A stretch of DNA of 53,880 nucleotides from NCBI RefSeq assembly GCF_900220975.1, contig NZ_OBQD01000028.1, forward strand, positions 1-53,880. The letters run 5' to 3'. Below, piece by piece: positions 51,162-53,880 of this stretch. The DNA comes from Rhizobium subbaraonis (GTDB lineage Bacteria > Pseudomonadota > Alphaproteobacteria > Rhizobiales > Rhizobiaceae). A program made the translations under genes and the position numbers. Position 1 is the stretch's first letter. Every line of letters begins with the position of its first letter. The notes beneath the pieces are model-generated. The model was not told the DNA's origin. It did not search any database and saw nothing but the letters and a program-made list of their open reading frames with translations.

Positions 51162-53312
51162 GTGGCAAAACGTACGACACGGGCTACCGGCTCGACATCA
51201 TCGACGGATATCGTCACCATCCATGACCAGCAGCTTCACCGCGGGAAAGGCGGCGAGCTTCACCAGATTGCGGAAGACGGCGCCGAATTGCTTACCACGT
51301 CGCAGGGCGGACCTGTCGCAGACGATCAGAACTCTCTCCGGATCGGTGCCCGAGGTCCTTTGCTCGTGGACGATTTCCATTTCCGGGAGAAGATTTTCCA
51401 TTTCGACCATGAACGCATTCCTGAACGGGTGGTCCACGCAAGAGGCTACGGCGCTCACGGGTTCTTCGAAACATACGAGCCTCTAACGGAGATCACACGA
51501 GCGGATCTTTTTCAGCGGGCAGGTGAAAAGACGCCTGTCTTCGTCCGCTTTTCAACCGTCGCCGGCAACAAAGGGTCTGCGGATCTTGCCCGCGACGTAC
51601 GCGGCTTTGCCGTCAAATTCTACACCCAAGAAGGTAATTGGGATCTCGTTGGCAATAACATTCCAATTTTTTTCATTCAGGATGCCATCAAGTTCCCAGA
51701 TCTCATTCATGCTGCCAAGCAAGAACCTGATCGCGCGTTCCCTCAAGCGCAAACCGCCCATGACAATTTCTGGGACTTCATTAGCCTGACGCCAGAAAGC
51801 ATGAACATGGTCATGTGGATCATGTCAGACCGCACAATTCCGCGATCTTTTCGGTTCATGGAAGGGTTCGGGGTCCACACCTTCCGATTCGTTAACGCGA
51901 AAGGCGCGTCGACATTCGTCAAATTTCACTGGAAGCCCAAGCTCGGCCTACAGTCGGTGGCGTGGAACGAGGCTGTCAAGATCAACGGTGCTGACCCCGA
52001 CTTCCATCGTCGTGACCTCTGGCAAGCAATCCAGTCAGGCAACTTTCCGGAATGGGAACTTTGCGTTCAGCTTTTCGATCAGGAATTTGCCGACAATTTC
52101 GACTTTGATGTTCTCGATCCGACGAAAATCATCCCCGAGGAAGTTTTGCCGGTGAAGCCGATTGGGCGGATGGTGCTAGACCGTATGCCCGGTAATTTTT
52201 TTGCGGAAACCGAGCAAGTTGCGTTCATGACACAGAACGTGCCGCCAGGAATAGACTTCAGCAACGATCCACTTCTGCAGGGCCGAAACTTCTCCTACCT
52301 AGACACCCAGCTCAAGCGCCTTGGCGGTCCAAACTTCACGCACCTCCCAATCAACGCGCCAAAGTGTCCCTTCCACAACTTCCAGCAAGACGGACACATG
52401 GCAATGCGCAATCCAGTCGGCCGGGTGAACTACCAGCCGAATTCATTCGGAGAAGGTCCACGGCAGTCTCCGTCCAAGGGGTATCAACACTTCGCAGCTG
52501 ACGAAAACGGGCAAAAAGTTCGGCTACGCCCGGAGAGCTTCGCCGACCACTATAGTCAAGCCCGACAGTTTTTCCTCAGCCAAACGCCGGCTGAACAGCG
52601 ACACATCGCGATGGCTCTGACGTTCGAACTGAGTAAGGTCGAAACCGTTGCTATACGCGAACGGATGATTTCGCACCTGCTAAACATCGACGAGACACTT
52701 GCCACGACTGTCGCCCAAAAGCTTGGTATCCAAGCCATGCCTAAGCCGGCTGACGCTGCCATCCCGACTCGTCAGGATCTGGAACGCTCCCCCGCGCTCA
52801 GCATCGTCGAGAACGGCCCCAAACGGTTTGAAGGTCGCAAGCTAGGCGTGCTTGTTACCGATGGCGTTGACGCAAAGCTCCTCAAAAAGCTCAAGACCAC
52901 AATCGAGAAGGAGAAGGCTTTGCTTGAGCTGATCGCGCCGAAGGTTGGCGGCGTGACGGCGTCGGATGGGTCTCGAGTTGAGGCGCATCACATGATAGAT
53001 GGCGGTCCCTCAGTGCTGTTCGACGCGGTCGCCGTTCTGGCGTCTCCAGCTGGGATCGAGGACTTAGAGATGGAGGCAACCGCAAGAGACTTCGTGGCGG
53101 ATGCCTTTCAGCACTGCAAGTTCATTGGTTATGATGAGAACGCCTTCCCGCTTCTCGTCAAAGCTGGCATTGCGAACGATCTCGACGAGGGTACGATTTT
53201 GCTTCCTGGCGACGAGGGACTTGCCGCCTTCGTATCCGAGCTCGGAAAGCTTCGGGTCTGGGGCAGAGAACCTGGTATCAAGCTGGGTAAGGCATCTTCA
53301 CCTGAAACCTAA
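51162..53312 (+). CDS. katE: Large-subunit clade-2 catalase (KatE/HPII type)
   Basis: Haem catalase of about 716 residues that splits hydrogen peroxide. The GTG at 51162 ([14 protein letters not shown]) has AGGGGA 7 bp upstream and is preferred over an earlier ATG at 51135. Catalytic His is in [15 protein letters not shown] (about residue 90), Asn in [13 protein letters not shown], and the haem-ligand Tyr in [16 protein letters not shown]. The extra C-terminal domain ([30 protein letters not shown]) is the flavodoxin/GATase-like domain of large catalases. Likely in the same stress cluster as DUF3597 and YciE. Confidence 0.96.
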   Translation: MAKRTTRATGSTSSTDIVTIHDQQLHRGKGGELHQIAEDGAELLTTSQGGPVADDQNSLRIGARGPLLVDDFHFREKIFHFDHERIPERVVHARGYGAHGFFETYEPLTEITRADLFQRAGEKTPVFVRFSTVAGNKGSADLARDVRGFAVKFYTQEGNWDLVGNNIPIFFIQDAIKFPDLIHAAKQEPDRAFPQAQTAHDNFWDFISLTPESMNMVMWIMSDRTIPRSFRFMEGFGVHTFRFVNAKGASTFVKFHWKPKLGLQSVAWNEAVKINGADPDFHRRDLWQAIQSGNFPEWELCVQLFDQEFADNFDFDVLDPTKIIPEEVLPVKPIGRMVLDRMPGNFFAETEQVAFMTQNVPPGIDFSNDPLLQGRNFSYLDTQLKRLGGPNFTHLPINAPKCPFHNFQQDGHMAMRNPVGRVNYQPNSFGEGPRQSPSKGYQHFAADENGQKVRLRPESFADHYSQARQFFLSQTPAEQRHIAMALTFELSKVETVAIRERMISHLLNIDETLATTVAQKLGIQAMPKPADAAIPTRQDLERSPALSIVENGPKRFEGRKLGVLVTDGVDAKLLKKLKTTIEKEKALLELIAPKVGGVTASDGSRVEAHHMIDGGPSVLFDAVAVLASPAGIEDLEMEATARDFVADAFQHCKFIGYDENAFPLLVKAGIANDLDEGTILLPGDEGLAAFVSELGKLRVWGREPGIKLGKASSPET

Positions 53313-53330
53313 GTGCGAGATCATCCACGT

Positions 53331-53360
53331 AGGATGCTGTCGCAGAGGCGACAGCATCCT
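53331..53360 (+). terminator. Strong hairpin after katE
   Basis: A perfect 13-bp stem, AGGATGCTGTCGC with GCGACAGCATCCT, around an AGAG tetraloop, 18 bp after the katE stop. No T-run follows, but the stem is long enough to act as a terminator or mRNA stabiliser. Confidence 0.7.
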
Positions 53361-53790
53361 ATCCATTTGGGAAAACGGTGGATGCGATAAATCAGTATCG
53401 GCCTGCGATCCTGTCACTTCAGGCCAAATTTGCATAGGTCGGAGTTAGATCGCGACTGGTGCAGTTCTTCCGCGGACGGCTGCAATAAGACGTGGCCATT
53501 CCCACCGACCTGCCTCTCGGCAAGGACAATGTCGGGGATGGGAAATGCGCCGGATGACGTAGGAACTCGTCTGCCGTTTCGTTGGCCATGAGAAGAAACC
53601 GGAAAAATCCTCGTGTTTTCCATATCATCGTGTCCGGTTGACACGGCGCATTTCCCAGTCAGACAACGGTCTTCGGCCTGGATAGTTCCGCGCTAAGCAA
53701 TCCGCTCAATCAAGAAGGCGTGTTGATCGTCCGGGGCATCGTCGAGCGCTGTTGTGATACTGCAAAGTTGCCGCACCCAGCGACGTGCGG
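53361..53790. other. Gap at the right end, no gene seen
   Basis: Short open frames on the minus strand (53414-53644) have no family signature or ribosome-binding site. Nothing else is supported up to the tandem repeats. Confidence 0.5.
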
Positions 53791-53880
53791 ATTCCGGTCT
53801 GAAGCCGGCCGGCATTCCGATTAATTACCGGCCACCGTTCCGATTTGAAGCCGGCCACTATTCCAATCAATTACCGGCCG
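53791..53880. repeat. Four 23-bp tandem repeats at the window edge
   Basis: Units start at 53791, 53814, 53837 and 53860 (the last runs off the end). Units 1 and 3 read RTTCCGRTYTGAAGCCGGCC; units 2 and 4 read ATTCCRATYAATTACCGGCC, so the true period is 46 bp. Multiple short repeats of this kind are found at the ends of IS21-like elements in rhizobia, where they are transposase-binding sites. That assignment is inferred; the rest of the element lies outside the window. Confidence 0.75.

Noticed and set aside
53791-53880. CRISPR array
   Set aside because: The units are contiguous with no unique spacers and alternate in two forms, so they are tandem repeats.

Overview
The window reads as part of a repABC-type plasmid from an alphaproteobacterium of the Rhizobium/Agrobacterium/Sinorhizobium group. 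Four things point there. A conjugation block traI-trbBCDEJKLFGHI has the Ti-plasmid gene order. It diverges from repABC, with two tra-box palindromes between them. A repE-type antisense RNA lies between repB and repC. The rest of the gene content (HWE histidine kinases, BigR/Blh sulfur genes, YciE and KatE stress genes, ISL3, IS66 and IS110 elements) is typical of rhizobial accessory replicons. No tRNA, rRNA or CRISPR array was seen.

Layout. 48-10253 (minus strand): mating-pair-formation operon and the acyl-homoserine-lactone synthase traI; trbI appears to have lost its conserved C-terminus. 10254-10628: divergent control region. 10629-14300: repA, repB, ctRNA, repC. 14564-18964: small orphan gene, an intact ISL3 element with inverted repeats, a GAF/HWE histidine kinase and a tyrosine recombinase. 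19079-30887: a sulfur and thiol redox island. It holds a DsbC/DsbG-like protein, then (minus strand) the operon blh-bigR-yeeE-yeeE-tauE for sulfide/persulfide handling, a frameshifted DUF2892 gene, a PmrAB/QseBC-like two-component system, the operon dsbD-tlpA-ldt-dsbA and a second L,D-transpeptidase. 31265-34355: IS110 remnant, membrane diguanylate cyclase, DUF3431 protein. 34645-39026: a PAS/GAF/HWE kinase split by an IS66 element whose exact ends and 8-bp target duplication are visible. 39130-45150: operon of a giant hybrid kinase, CheR, CheB and a REC-kinase. 45426-53312: FAD/NAD(P)-binding protein, three-PAS HWE kinase, then DUF3597, YciE-like and large catalase genes behind an EcfG-type promoter. 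The window ends in four 23-bp tandem repeats.

The most interesting system is the 19-31 kb redox island. The sequence CTTAAG-N5-CTTAAG (one copy with a single mismatch) occurs in front of the dsbG-like gene, between the response regulator and dsbD, and in front of the second L,D-transpeptidase, 37-47 bp from each start codon. It has the form of a PmrA/QseB-type box. L,D-transpeptidases use a catalytic cysteine, and in E. coli DsbG, recycled by DsbD, protects just these enzymes from oxidation. I infer a plasmid-borne two-component regulon that senses envelope stress, makes 3-4 cross-links in peptidoglycan and keeps the responsible cysteine enzymes reduced, next to a sulfide-responsive operon.

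The conjugation and replication genes are probably coupled through quorum sensing (TraR at the tra boxes), but traR and traM are not in the window. The right half is a signalling and general-stress region with three HWE-type kinases, one broken by IS66.
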